64,000 nucleotides of DNA from Bradyrhizobium sp. ISRA464. Lineage in GTDB: Bacteria; Pseudomonadota; Alphaproteobacteria; Rhizobiales; Xanthobacteraceae. This document shows positions 43,549-50,821 of the stretch, piece after piece (position 1 is the stretch's first letter; every line of letters starts with the position of its first letter). The stretch covers positions 8,198,501 through 8,262,500 of the forward strand of contig NZ_CP094526.1 of NCBI RefSeq assembly GCF_029910095.1, given 5' to 3'. The translations under genes and the position numbers were made by a program. The notes beneath the pieces were generated by a model. It was given only the letters and a program-made list of their open reading frames with translations, was not told the DNA's origin and searched no databases.

Positions 43549-44760
43549 TCTCCGGTGGATCATGATCGCGACGGCGGCGATCAACTCAAGAGCGACGCAG
43601 CCATAGAACGGCGGCGTGTAGCTGCCCGAAAGATCGTGCAGCAATCCGATCACGCCGGGGCCGAAGGAATAGGTGATCTGGTTGATCGCCGTGAGCAGGC
43701 TGACGAGCACGCCGAACGTGCGCGGATCGAACTCGCGCTGGACGATCAGCGACGGCAGTGTGATCACGTTGCCGACGGAGAAACCGAACAGCCCGCAGGC
43801 GGCGATCTGCGCGACATCGTTGTGCAGATTGATGATGACGAGCAGCGCGACGGCCTGGCTGGCAAAGGACAGCGCCGATGCCAGCCGCTGGTTCAGCCGG
43901 TCGATCACGAAGGAGAACGAGACGCGGCCGACCACCGCCATCGCGGTCAACAGTGCGATCGCGACCGTGGCGCGCTCGCGCCCGATCACCTGATCCAGGA
44001 ACGCGATCAGATGGACGATGAAGCCGACCTGGGCAAACAGCACCAGCGCAAATGCGACCGAGACCGAGAGGAAGTTGATGTCGCGCAGCGCCCGGGCGCG
44101 GACCTGCGTTGCCGACGGCGCGTCGGCGGCGGCCAACGTGACCGCGTGGAGATGAGCCGGCGGCGGCCCGACGAAGATCAGGGTCACCGGCACCATCACC
44201 GCGACCAGCAGCGCGGCGGCGGCGATCATCGCGCCCGAAAAGCCGAACGCGCCAATTCCCGCGACCAGCAGCGGCACGCCGACGATGCCGCCGAAGCTCG
44301 CGCCATTGAGCGCAAGACTGATCGCCATGCCGCGCTTCTTGTCGAACCACAGGCCGAGCGTGTTGGTGATGATGGCGAGGCTGGTGCCGGCCCAGCCGAA
44401 GGCGAGCAAGGCGTCCGCGAGGTAGAGCTGCCAGGGCTCGCGCACCTCGCCGATCGCGACAGAGGCGACGGCCATCGCGAGCGTGCCCGCGATCAAACAT
44501 TTGCGCGGGCCGAACGCCTTGATCGCCTCGCTGACGAAGGCAACGAGCGCCGCGCCGAACAGGTAGAAGAACGTCGTGCCCGAGGAGATCAGCGACGCCG
44601 GCCAGCCGTGCAGCCGCTGCAGCTCGGCGACATAGACGCTCTGGCCGTAAAAGCCGAGCCCCCAGCCGAAGGTTGCAAGCAGGAAGCAGACGACGACGAT
44701 GCGCCAGCCCTCGTAGCGCAGCGAGGTCTCATCGGGCGGGGTGTATGAGGATGCGTCCAT
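43543..44760 (-). CDS. MFS transporter, oxalate/formate-antiporter-like
   Basis: A 405-residue permease with twelve predicted helices. The first helix region RYEGWRIVVVCFLLATFGWG and GFYGQSVYVAELQRLHGWPA near residue 40 resemble the OFA/monocarboxylate branch. LFDKKRGMAISLALNGASFG near residue 135 is the loop and fifth-helix signature. Substrates in this group are small organic anions; none is indicated here. ATG 44760 was chosen; one seven codons upstream is possible. Its stop codon is embedded in a palindromic repeat. No regulator or metabolic partner is adjacent. Confidence 0.82.
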   Translation of the reverse strand: MDASSYTPPDETSLRYEGWRIVVVCFLLATFGWGLGFYGQSVYVAELQRLHGWPASLISSGTTFFYLFGAALVAFVSEAIKAFGPRKCLIAGTLAMAVASVAIGEVREPWQLYLADALLAFGWAGTSLAIITNTLGLWFDKKRGMAISLALNGASFGGIVGVPLLVAGIGAFGFSGAMIAAAALLVAVMVPVTLIFVGPPPAHLHAVTLAAADAPSATQVRARALRDINFLSVSVAFALVLFAQVGFIVHLIAFLDQVIGRERATVAIALLTAMAVVGRVSFSFVIDRLNQRLASALSFASQAVALLVIINLHNDVAQIAACGLFGFSVGNVITLPSLIVQREFDPRTFGVLVSLLTAINQITYSFGPGVIGLLHDLSGSYTPPFYGCVALELIAAVAIMIHRRP

Positions 44761-44939
44761 TTTGTTGCTCTTGCTTCTCACATCGTCATGACAGGGAATT
44801 GCCGGTTCTGACGATGTAAATAGCCACGCAAGGCAATCACTTCGATTCAGATCGAAGTGTCAGCAATTGGCAGCAGGAGACCTGCTGCGCATGCCCCTGC
44901 GGGAAGACCGCAACGCACCTTTTCGTTTCCGGCTCTTGC

Positions 44940-46184
44940 CTAGACGCTGGGATCCGGAATCTCGTCCATCGCCCGTAATTTCGCTCGGCGTTTGGCGAAC
45001 GACACGAGCGACAGCACGACGAGGCCGAGCAGCACCGGCGGGAACACCACCATGTTGACGGCGTTCCAGCCGTAGTGGGCGAGCAACTGGCCTGAGGAGA
45101 ACGAGCCGATCGCCATCATGCCGAAGACGAGGAAATCGTTGAAGGCCTGCACCTTGTTGCGTTCCTGCGGCCGGTGGGTTTCCAGCACCAGCGCGGAGGC
45201 ACCCACGAAAGCGAAATTCCAGCCGACCCCGAGCACGATCAGCGTCGCCCAGAAGTGCGGTGCGGTGATGCCGGACAGCCCGATCATCGCGGCCACCGCT
45301 TCGAGGATCAGGCCGAGCGCGACGATCACCGGCGCGCCGAACCGCGCGATCAGAGAGCCGGTGAAGAAGCTCGGGCCGTACATCGCCACGATGTGCCATT
45401 GAATGCCGAAATTGGAGTCACTCACCGTGAGCCCGCACATCTTCATGGCGAGCGGCGCCGAAGTCATCACGAGGTTCATCATCGGATAGGCGATCACGCC
45501 GCACAGCGCGGCGGCAATGAAGCGCGGCTGCTTCGCGATCTCGAGCAGCGGACGGCCGCCATGCAGGTCCGCCGCCGCGGGCTTCGGCGCATCGACGCCG
45601 GACAGCACCGCCATCGCGACCAGCGCAACCAGCGCCTGCATCACAAAGGAGAAGGCGAACAGATAGGGCGGCCAGACGTCCATGGTCCATTGCACGAGCT
45701 GCGGCCCGAGCACGCCGGCGAACACGCCGCCGGCCATCACCCACGACACCGCCTTGGGCCGAAACTCGGCGCTCGCGCCATCGGCCGCCGCGAAGCGATA
45801 GGATTGCGCCACGGCGCCGTAGAGTCCTCCGAGGAAGGTCGCGCCGCAGAACAGCCAGAACGACGCGTGCAGGATGGCCCAGGCACCGAGCAAGCCGGTG
45901 AGCGTGCCGCAGCCGGTGCCGATGATGAAGGCGACACGGCGGCCATAGGCCCGCGAGATCGCGCCGGTCGGCAGCGTGCCAGCGGCAAGCCCGAGCACAT
46001 ACATCGAGAGCGGCACCGTCGCGAGCGAGATGCTCGGTGCCAGCGTGGCGCCGACGATCGAACCGGTGGCGAAGATCACGGCCGAATTGGCGCCGGTCAG
46101 CGCCTGCGCCGCGGCGAGCCGCAATACGTTGCCGCGCGCCCGCGCGTCGTCGGCCGCTTCGTCCAAAGCTGTCACGTCGGTCAT
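44940..46184 (-). CDS. MFS transporter
   Basis: A 414-residue permease of the major facilitator superfamily. The N-terminal half has VLRLAAAQALTGANSAVIFA, LAPSISLATVPLSMYVLGLA and the loop motif GAISRAYGRRVAFIIGTGCG near residue 75. The central loop contains GGRPLLEIAKQPRFIAAALC near residue 215. Eleven to twelve helices can be counted. It resembles permeases annotated in alphaproteobacteria without a defined substrate. Start at 46184 has GGGCGGGA at normal distance; 46190 is an alternative. It lies 180 bases upstream of the other MFS gene on the same strand; the two are not closely similar. Confidence 0.82.
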   Translation of the reverse strand: MTDVTALDEAADDARARGNVLRLAAAQALTGANSAVIFATGSIVGATLAPSISLATVPLSMYVLGLAAGTLPTGAISRAYGRRVAFIIGTGCGTLTGLLGAWAILHASFWLFCGATFLGGLYGAVAQSYRFAAADGASAEFRPKAVSWVMAGGVFAGVLGPQLVQWTMDVWPPYLFAFSFVMQALVALVAMAVLSGVDAPKPAAADLHGGRPLLEIAKQPRFIAAALCGVIAYPMMNLVMTSAPLAMKMCGLTVSDSNFGIQWHIVAMYGPSFFTGSLIARFGAPVIVALGLILEAVAAMIGLSGITAPHFWATLIVLGVGWNFAFVGASALVLETHRPQERNKVQAFNDFLVFGMMAIGSFSSGQLLAHYGWNAVNMVVFPPVLLGLVVLSLVSFAKRRAKLRAMDEIPDPSV

Positions 46185-46330
46185 CGGCATTCCCGCCCTG
46201 AGCGTCCCCCGGCGGGAGCCCCCTGTTGCCGGCACTATGAAGAGCGGGCTCGGCGCGATCAACCGACGCAAATGGGCGCACCCCATGCGAGAATGCAATG
46301 AAATGCGGCTCAGCAGATCATTCTGCCCGT

Positions 46331-46402
46331 TCCGTCATCTTGAGGCGCGAGCTTTGCAGCGCATTTGCACTGCTGGGCGAGCCGCGAAGGATGCACGGCC
46401 AC
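46331..46402. repeat. Palindromic repeat, 'ATCCTGAGG-GAAGGATG' family
   Basis: CGTCATCTTGAGGCGCGAGC at the left and GCGAAGGATGCACGGCCACC at the right, the same pattern as the element at 53516-53650. Part of a 436-base gene-free stretch (46191-46627) that otherwise holds only this and the next repeat. Confidence 0.65.
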
Positions 46403-46469
46403 CGTCCGGACCGTCGCGCATCGAGACGCCGCTTCACGGCTCCTCAGAGGCGGTGAATGCATGCAGTCC

Positions 46470-46568
46470 GTCATTGCGAGGAGCGAAAGCGACCAAGCAA
46501 TCCATACTTCCGCGTACGCCGCGCGATGGATTGCTTCGCTTCGCTCGTCTTTCCGGTCATAGCGAGGA
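46470..46568. repeat. Palindromic repeat, 'GTCATTGCGAGGAGCGAAGC-AAGCAATCCA' family
   Basis: GTCATTGCGAGGAGCGAAAG then CGACCAAGCAATCCAT pairs with ATGGATTGCTTCGCTTCGCTC, ending in GGTCATAGCGAGGAGC. The two arms form a long imperfect hairpin of the kind common between genes in rhizobia. Confidence 0.75.
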
Positions 46569-46627
46569 GCGTCAGCGAGGAAGAACCCATCCTGCTTCCT
46601 CTCGACCAGGATTGCTGTCGCGCGTCC

Positions 46628-47134
46628 CTATCGCACCAGCTTCTTGGCCGGCCGCTTCCCGGCGCGCAACGCGCCGGTCTTGTGCACCTTGGAACGTGGC
46701 GCGATCGGGGCGCCGCGTGGATATCCGCCCGGCCATTCGAGCGCAAGCGAGCTCGCAAAACCGAAAAAGCTCGAGCGGCTCATGCCGAGCTCGGCGGCGC
46801 GCTTGTCGATCCGCACGATCAGGCTCTTCGGCAGATAGACATTCACCCTCTCGGACGGATCAGGCGGATCCACACCGACGATGAAGTAGGCGGCGACGTC
46901 GGAGCCCTTCGGAGCCACGATCTGCTCGATCGGCGTCGGCTCCGGCAGCACGCGACCCTGCTCGACCCAGCCGTCGACCGCCTGCGCCAACGCATGCTCG
47001 GCGCGTTCGATCGCCTCTTCCTGCGATCTGCCTCCGGCCACACAGCCCGGAAAATCGGGAAACCATGCGCCGAACGCACCGCGCGGACCGCGCGGACCGC
47101 GCTCCAGCACCGCCGGATAAAGCCGCCTCTTCAT
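46628..47134 (-). CDS. HicB-type antitoxin without an adjacent HicA
   Basis: A 168-residue two-domain protein. The N-terminal half has the HicB degraded RNase-H-like pattern: YPAVLERG, GAFGAWFPDFPGCVAGGRSQ near residues 20-42, then EEAIERAEHALAQAVDGWVE. The C-terminal half has a ribbon-helix-helix DNA-binding motif: RVNVYLPKSLIVRIDKRAAE near residue 95-115, then LGMSRSSFFGFASSLAL. The basic tail KVHKTGALRAGKRPAKKLVR is unusual. HicA toxins are short (about 60-80 residues) and normally adjoin HicB, but no such gene is visible on either side. A palindrome that may be its operator lies 43-58 bases upstream. Confidence 0.8.
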   Translation of the reverse strand: MKRRLYPAVLERGPRGPRGAFGAWFPDFPGCVAGGRSQEEAIERAEHALAQAVDGWVEQGRVLPEPTPIEQIVAPKGSDVAAYFIVGVDPPDPSERVNVYLPKSLIVRIDKRAAELGMSRSSFFGFASSLALEWPGGYPRGAPIAPRSKVHKTGALRAGKRPAKKLVR

Positions 47135-47176
47135 TCTGGCCTCCGTTGTTGAGGTATGCTATTTAACACACAGGGG

Positions 47177-47192
47177 TGTGTCAAATGACACA
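47177..47192. promoter_or_regulatory. Perfect palindrome upstream of the HicB-type gene, possible operator
   Basis: TGTGTCAAATGACACA is a 16-base perfect inverted repeat. It overlaps a second partial repeat (ACACACAGGGGTGTGT, 47167-47182). HicB proteins repress their own genes by binding palindromes with their C-terminal domain, so this is a natural candidate. The site lies in an AT-rich stretch 43 bases before the start codon. Confidence 0.55.
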
Positions 47193-47316
47193 TTGTCAGG
47201 CGGAAGAGCGGACATGGACCCGCAAGCCGAGCTCCGCATCATCCCGGCGGCCTATCGCTACGCCCTCCTGAAGGACAAGATCGGCTGGAATCGACGGCGA
47301 CCGGTGAGCGCAGCAG

Positions 47317-47992
47317 CTAGTCCCGCGCGAACGCCAGAATCATGTTGTTGGCCGGCATCTCGAACGCGTCAGCCAACTTCAGGCCGACGCTCCTGGCCAG
47401 TTTTTTGAGGTCGGCGATATCGCGCACGCCCCACTCCGCGTCACGCCCCCGCAACGAGGTGTCGAACACTGCATTGCTGAGCGCGGTGTGCTTGCCGTCG
47501 CGCTTGAACGGACCGTAGAGGAACAGCCGGCCGCCGAGGCGCAAATGCCTGTTAGCACCGGCGAACAGGCCCTCGGCGACGCGCCAGGGCGCAATGTGGA
47601 TCACGTTGGCGCAGAAGATCGCGAGCAGCTTGTCCGGGTCGCTGCCCCCTGATGGCACAGGCGACCATTCCGGATCCGACAGGTCGATCCGCTGGGGCGG
47701 TCGGATGTTGGGGGAGGCCCGCATGGGCACGCCACGCCGCGATGCTCCTCAAATGCGCCGCGTGGAGATCGCTCGGCCACCAGGTGATGTCGGGCGTATG
47801 ACGCGCGAAATGCACGACATGCTGTCCGGTGCCGCTGCCGGCTTCCAGCACGTCACCGGACTGGCCGGCCAGAAACGGCTGCAGCACCGTCCAGATCGGC
47901 TGATGGTTGCGGTGGAACGCGGCCGCATCGAGCCGTCCATCCGCCTCCCCCGGCTGGCCATCCTTGCCGAACTCTGCGACATACTCCGCCAC
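47317..47992 (-). pseudogene. DUF938 SAM-dependent methyltransferase, frameshifted
   Basis: The N-terminal part (from 47992) reads HRNHQPIWTVLQPFLAGQSG then VLEAGSGTGQHVVHFARHTP, the SAM-binding motif I of DUF938 methyltransferases. The C-terminal part continues in another frame: NIRPPQRIDLSDPEW, CANVIHIAPWRVAEGLFAGA, and GRLFLYGPFKRDGKHTALSN. The switch falls at the run of five G on the plus strand at 47710-47714 (CTCCCCCAAC in the gene); removing one base restores GLPNIRPP and one open frame of about 224 codons. Either the gene is inactivated or the extra base is a sequencing error. The family's exact substrate is unknown. Confidence 0.8.
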
Positions 47993-48166
47993 CGCGCCCT
48001 CCTCGGCTCAACCCTAACTCAACCGCACGACCATGACAGGCTGAAGGCGTGCAACACGGCCTGGTTCCGCGCGCCATCGCGGTGCATCGCGCCGACGTTA
48101 CCCCCCGACGCGACGCGCTTGTCCTGCACATTGCCAATCGATCGCCTTTGTGCTTTCCACTCTCTA

Positions 48167-48182
48167 ATATTGCGATATTGCG
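48167..48182. promoter_or_regulatory. Direct repeat ATATTGCG x2 upstream of soxX
   Basis: Two adjacent copies of ATATTGCG (48167-48174, 48175-48182) end 35 bases before the soxX start in an AT-rich patch. It could be a binding site for a Sox-operon regulator (ArsR-type SoxR/BigR repressors bind AT-rich sites), but no regulator gene is present here. The 225-base gap 47993-48217 holds no other feature I can name. Confidence 0.4.
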
Positions 48183-48217
48183 ATGGGATCATCGAGATTG
48201 AAGCCCGGGAAACACCC

Positions 48218-48565
48218 TTGATCGCCAACTTCTCCAAGCCGGCCCTCGTCCTGGCGCTGCTGGCAGCTGCGGGAATGGCTGCACCCGCGCAGGCCCAGTC
48301 CGCCGCCGAGGGCCAGAAGCTCGCCTTCGACCGCGGCAAGGGCAACTGCCTGACCTGCCATGTGATCAAGGGCGGCGACCTGCCCGGCACGATCGGCCCT
48401 GCGCTGACCGACCTCAAGAAGAAATACAGCCGCGACGAGCTGACCGCGATCGTGTCAGACGAGACCAAGCGCAACCCGCTGACCGTGATGCCTCCGTTCG
48501 GACGAAACCGGATCCTGACCGAGAAGGAGATCAGCGCGGTGGTGGATTTCCTGCAGACGCTGTGA
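48218..48565 (+). CDS. soxX: Sulfur-oxidation cytochrome c SoxX
   Basis: A 115-residue exported monohaem cytochrome c, partner of SoxA in the SoxXA enzyme that joins thiosulfate to the SoxY carrier. The signal peptide (PALVLALLAAAGMAAPAQAQ) ends near residue 27. The haem motif CLTCHVIKGGDLPG is near residue 44 and the methionine ligand is in PLTVMPPFGRNRILTEKEIS near residue 90. The start is uncertain: TTG 48218 directly precedes the signal peptide and no ATG is in frame. First gene of soxXYZAKB, 31 bases before soxY. Confidence 0.9.
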   Translation: MIANFSKPALVLALLAAAGMAAPAQAQSAAEGQKLAFDRGKGNCLTCHVIKGGDLPGTIGPALTDLKKKYSRDELTAIVSDETKRNPLTVMPPFGRNRILTEKEISAVVDFLQTL

Positions 48566-48596
48566 CGCCGCGACGGTCGTTTTAGGAGTATTTGGA

Positions 48597-49091
48597 ATGA
48601 GCATCACGACCAACGAATTTTCCGGGACGCGCCGCCTGGTGCTGAAGGGCGCTGGTGTCGCCGCGCTGATCGGCCTCGGCGTCATCCCGTTCGACGTACG
48701 GCAGGCGCTCGCGGCCGCCAACGACCCCTATCCGACCGAGGCGTTCAAGCAGAAGAACGAGGCCGACGCGATCAAGGCGCTCTATGGCAAGACGGCCGAA
48801 CCGTCCGACAAGGTGAAGATGGACGCGCCTGAGATCGCCGAGAACGGCGCGGTGGTGCCGATCTCGGCCACCACGACGCTCGCCGACGTGACTTCGATCT
48901 CGTTCCTGGTCAGCGAGAACCCGATCGCACTGGTGGCCTCCTACAGAATTCCGGCAGGCACGTTGCCGAGCGTCTCCAACCGCATCAAGATGGCGAAGAC
49001 CAGCAATGTGATCGTGATCGTCGAGGCCGGAGGCAAGCTCTACAGCGCCACCAAGGAGGTCAAGGTCACCGTCGGCGGCTGCGGCGGCTGA
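48597..49091 (+). CDS. soxY: Thiosulfate oxidation carrier protein SoxY
   Basis: SoxY carries the sulfur intermediate on a C-terminal cysteine. The 164-residue protein ends VGGCGG, the essential Gly-Gly-Cys-Gly-Gly swinging arm. The N-terminus has a twin-arginine-type signal (TRRLVLKGAGVAALIGLGVI) consistent with export of the folded SoxYZ pair. The middle beta-sandwich contains DKVKMDAPEIAENGAVVPIS near residue 75. It is preceded by TAGGAG and followed by a palindromic repeat (49096-49140) before soxZ. Function and identity are firm from the C-terminus and context. Confidence 0.96.
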   Translation: MSITTNEFSGTRRLVLKGAGVAALIGLGVIPFDVRQALAAANDPYPTEAFKQKNEADAIKALYGKTAEPSDKVKMDAPEIAENGAVVPISATTTLADVTSISFLVSENPIALVASYRIPAGTLPSVSNRIKMAKTSNVIVIVEAGGKLYSATKEVKVTVGGCGG

Positions 49092-49095
49092 CCAC

Positions 49096-49140
49096 GCATG
49101 ATCCGGAAAAGTGGGAACCGGTTTTCCGACAAGATCATGC
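49096..49140. repeat. Palindromic repeat GCATGATCCGGAAAAGTGGG family, inside the sox operon
   Basis: GCATGATCCGGAAAAGTGGG then AACCGGTTTTCCGACAAGAT and CATGC. The arms GCATGATC(C)GGAAAA and TTTTCCG...GATCATGC form a stem. This type is widespread in alphaproteobacteria as an intergenic element. It sits between soxY and soxZ and could modulate relative expression or mRNA stability. Confidence 0.75.
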
Positions 49141-49163
49141 GCAAACTATAAAGGAATAATCCG

Positions 49164-49475
49164 ATGGCATCGAGCATTCGCGTGCGCGCCACGTCAAACG
49201 GTGAGACCACCGAGGTGCAGGCGCTGATCCAGCATCCGATGGATTCCGGCTTCGTCAAGGACGCCAAGGGCGAGATCATTCCGCCGCATTTCATCCAGCA
49301 GCTGACCTTCGAGCATGACGGCAAGCCTGTGTTCATCGCGGACTGGGGCGGCGGCGTCTCCAAGGACCCCTATGTCAAGTTCGCCTTCAAGGGCGGCAAG
49401 AAGGGCGACGATCTGAAGATCAGCTGGGTCGACAACAAGGGTGCGACCGACAGCACCACGGCGAAGATTCAATGA
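49164..49475 (+). CDS. soxZ: Thiosulfate oxidation carrier complex protein SoxZ
   Basis: The 103-residue scaffold partner of SoxY. It is an immunoglobulin-like protein without a signal peptide of its own and is exported bound to SoxY. The start MASSIRVRATSNGETTEVQA followed by QHPMDSGF, then IIPPHFIQQLTFEHDGKPVF near residue 32, is the standard SoxZ sequence. AGGAAT precedes the ATG at 49164. Its stop overlaps the ATG of soxA (ATGA at 49472-49475), indicating coupled translation. Confidence 0.96.
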   Translation: MASSIRVRATSNGETTEVQALIQHPMDSGFVKDAKGEIIPPHFIQQLTFEHDGKPVFIADWGGGVSKDPYVKFAFKGGKKGDDLKISWVDNKGATDSTTAKIQ

Positions 49476-50332
49476 CGCCGCGCCTTGCCATTCATGTCGC
49501 AACCGCAGCGCTCGGGTTGGGCGTGCTGGCGTTCGCGCCTTCAACGCGCGCGGCGGACAAGATCGATCCTGTGGCCGACAAGGCCGCCTTCCAAAAATAC
49601 TTCACCACCAAATTCCCCAAGCTGAAGCTGGAGGATTTCGTCAACGGTCCCTATTCGATGAATGAGGACCTGCACAAGCAGTGGGAAGAGAAGGAAGAGT
49701 TTCCGCCCTACGAGTTCTCGCTCGAGGCCGGCAAGGAGATGTTTTCGAAGCCGTTCAAGAACGGCAAGACCTACGCCGACTGTTTCCCGAACAAGGGCAT
49801 CGGCATCCGCCAGAACTATCCCTATTTCGACGAGAAGGAGGGCAAGGTCGTCACGCTCGAGCTCGCGCTTAATCGCTGCCGCGAGGCCAATGGCGAGGCG
49901 CCGTTGTCCTATGTGAAGGACGACATGGCGGCGCTCACCGCCTACATGGCCTTCACCTCGCGCGGCAAGCCGATGGACATCAAGATCCCGAACGATCCGC
50001 GCGCGCTCGAGGCCTATCAGAAGGGCAAGGAATATTTCTATACCCGCCGCGGCCAGCTCAATTTCTCCTGCGCGACCTGCCATGTGCAGAGTCCGGGCGA
50101 GCGGATCCGCGCCGAGGTGCTGGCGCCGGCGCTCGGCATCCTGAACGCGATGCCGATCTACCGCTCGGAATGGAGCGGCATGGGCACGATCAGCCGCCGC
50201 TTCACCAGCTGCAACAGCCAGACCCGCGCCGTGCCGCTCAACCCGCAGGACGACGAGTATCGCAACCTCGAATACTATCTCTCCTATGTCAGCAACGGGC
50301 TGCCGATCTCGGGTCCGGGAGCGCGGCCATGA
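49472..50332 (+). CDS. soxA: Sulfur-oxidation cytochrome c SoxA
   Basis: The catalytic subunit of SoxXA (L-cysteine S-thiosulfotransferase). The 286-residue protein has a signal peptide (LAIHVATAALGLGVLAFAPS) and one haem motif, CATCHVQSPGE near residue 200, with the cysteine ligand in FTSCNSQTRAVPLNPQ near residue 248. The N-terminal haem of two-haem SoxA proteins is missing: at that position GKTYADCFPNKGIG keeps only a cysteine, with a second in LNRCREANGEAP, likely forming a disulfide. It is therefore the one-haem type. Overlaps soxZ and soxK by a few bases. Confidence 0.94.
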   Translation: MTPRLAIHVATAALGLGVLAFAPSTRAADKIDPVADKAAFQKYFTTKFPKLKLEDFVNGPYSMNEDLHKQWEEKEEFPPYEFSLEAGKEMFSKPFKNGKTYADCFPNKGIGIRQNYPYFDEKEGKVVTLELALNRCREANGEAPLSYVKDDMAALTAYMAFTSRGKPMDIKIPNDPRALEAYQKGKEYFYTRRGQLNFSCATCHVQSPGERIRAEVLAPALGILNAMPIYRSEWSGMGTISRRFTSCNSQTRAVPLNPQDDEYRNLEYYLSYVSNGLPISGPGARP

Positions 50333-50634
50333 GAACGGCGACCATCTTCGCAGCCGTGCTGCTGATCGCGAACGGAGCGAGCGCCCTCGCCGCCTCCGAG
50401 GCCGACTACAAGGCGGCCTATGCCGCAGCCGAAGCCGCCAACAAGGAAGCCGGCTCGCTGCGCAACCAGTGGACCACCACCGCCTCGAAGCTGGCTGCGG
50501 CGAAAAAGGCCGCCGACACCGGCGACTTCGACACCGCGGTCGCGCAGGCCAAGGAAGCGGAAGCACTGGCAAAGGCCTCGATCTTCCAGGCCACCAGCGA
50601 GAAGCAACGCTGGAAGGACATGGAAATTCGCTGA
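50329..50634 (+). CDS. soxK: SoxXA-binding protein SoxK
   Basis: A 101-residue exported helical protein. The signal peptide (TIFAAVLLIANGASALAA) ends near residue 22. The mature part is an Ala/Lys/Glu-rich two-helix hairpin (ADYKAAYAAAEAANKEAGSL, LAAAKKAADTGDFDTAVAQA, KEAEALAKASIFQAT) that ends KQRWKDMEIR. Size, composition and position directly after soxA match SoxK (SAXB), which forms a subunit of SoxAXK in several sulfur oxidisers. The ATG overlaps the soxA stop (ATGA). A palindromic repeat separates it from soxB. Confidence 0.8.
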   Translation: MRTATIFAAVLLIANGASALAASEADYKAAYAAAEAANKEAGSLRNQWTTTASKLAAAKKAADTGDFDTAVAQAKEAEALAKASIFQATSEKQRWKDMEIR

Positions 50635-50681
50635 TGTATGTTGAGATGACAATGAACTCATTCCGCATCGCCGGTGCTACA

Positions 50682-50800
50682 CCTCTCTCATCGGGAGAGG
50701 CCGCGCCAAAGGCGCGGGTGAAGGGTTACATTCTCTCGTGTGGCCCGCGGCCCCTCACCCGGCGCTGCGCGCCGACCTCTCCCCGATGGGGAGAGGTGAA
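50682..50800. repeat. Palindromic repeat, TCATCGGGAGAGG/CCTCTCCCCGATGGGGAGAGG family
   Basis: ACCTCTCTCATCGGGAGAGG at the left and GACCTCTCCCCGATGGGGAG then AGGTG at the right, with internal GCGGCCCCTCACCCGGCGCTG. Related to the CCCTCCCC family. It fills most of the 187-base gap between soxK and soxB. Confidence 0.75.
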
Positions 50801-50821
50801 GCGGGCCGGGCGGAGAAAATC

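Noticed and set aside
47178..47408. Short frame downstream of the HicB palindrome, beginning at GTG or at ATG 47214
   Set aside because: The first 30 residues look protein-like, but the rest runs antisense to the methyltransferase and matches nothing I recognise; it is not a HicA.
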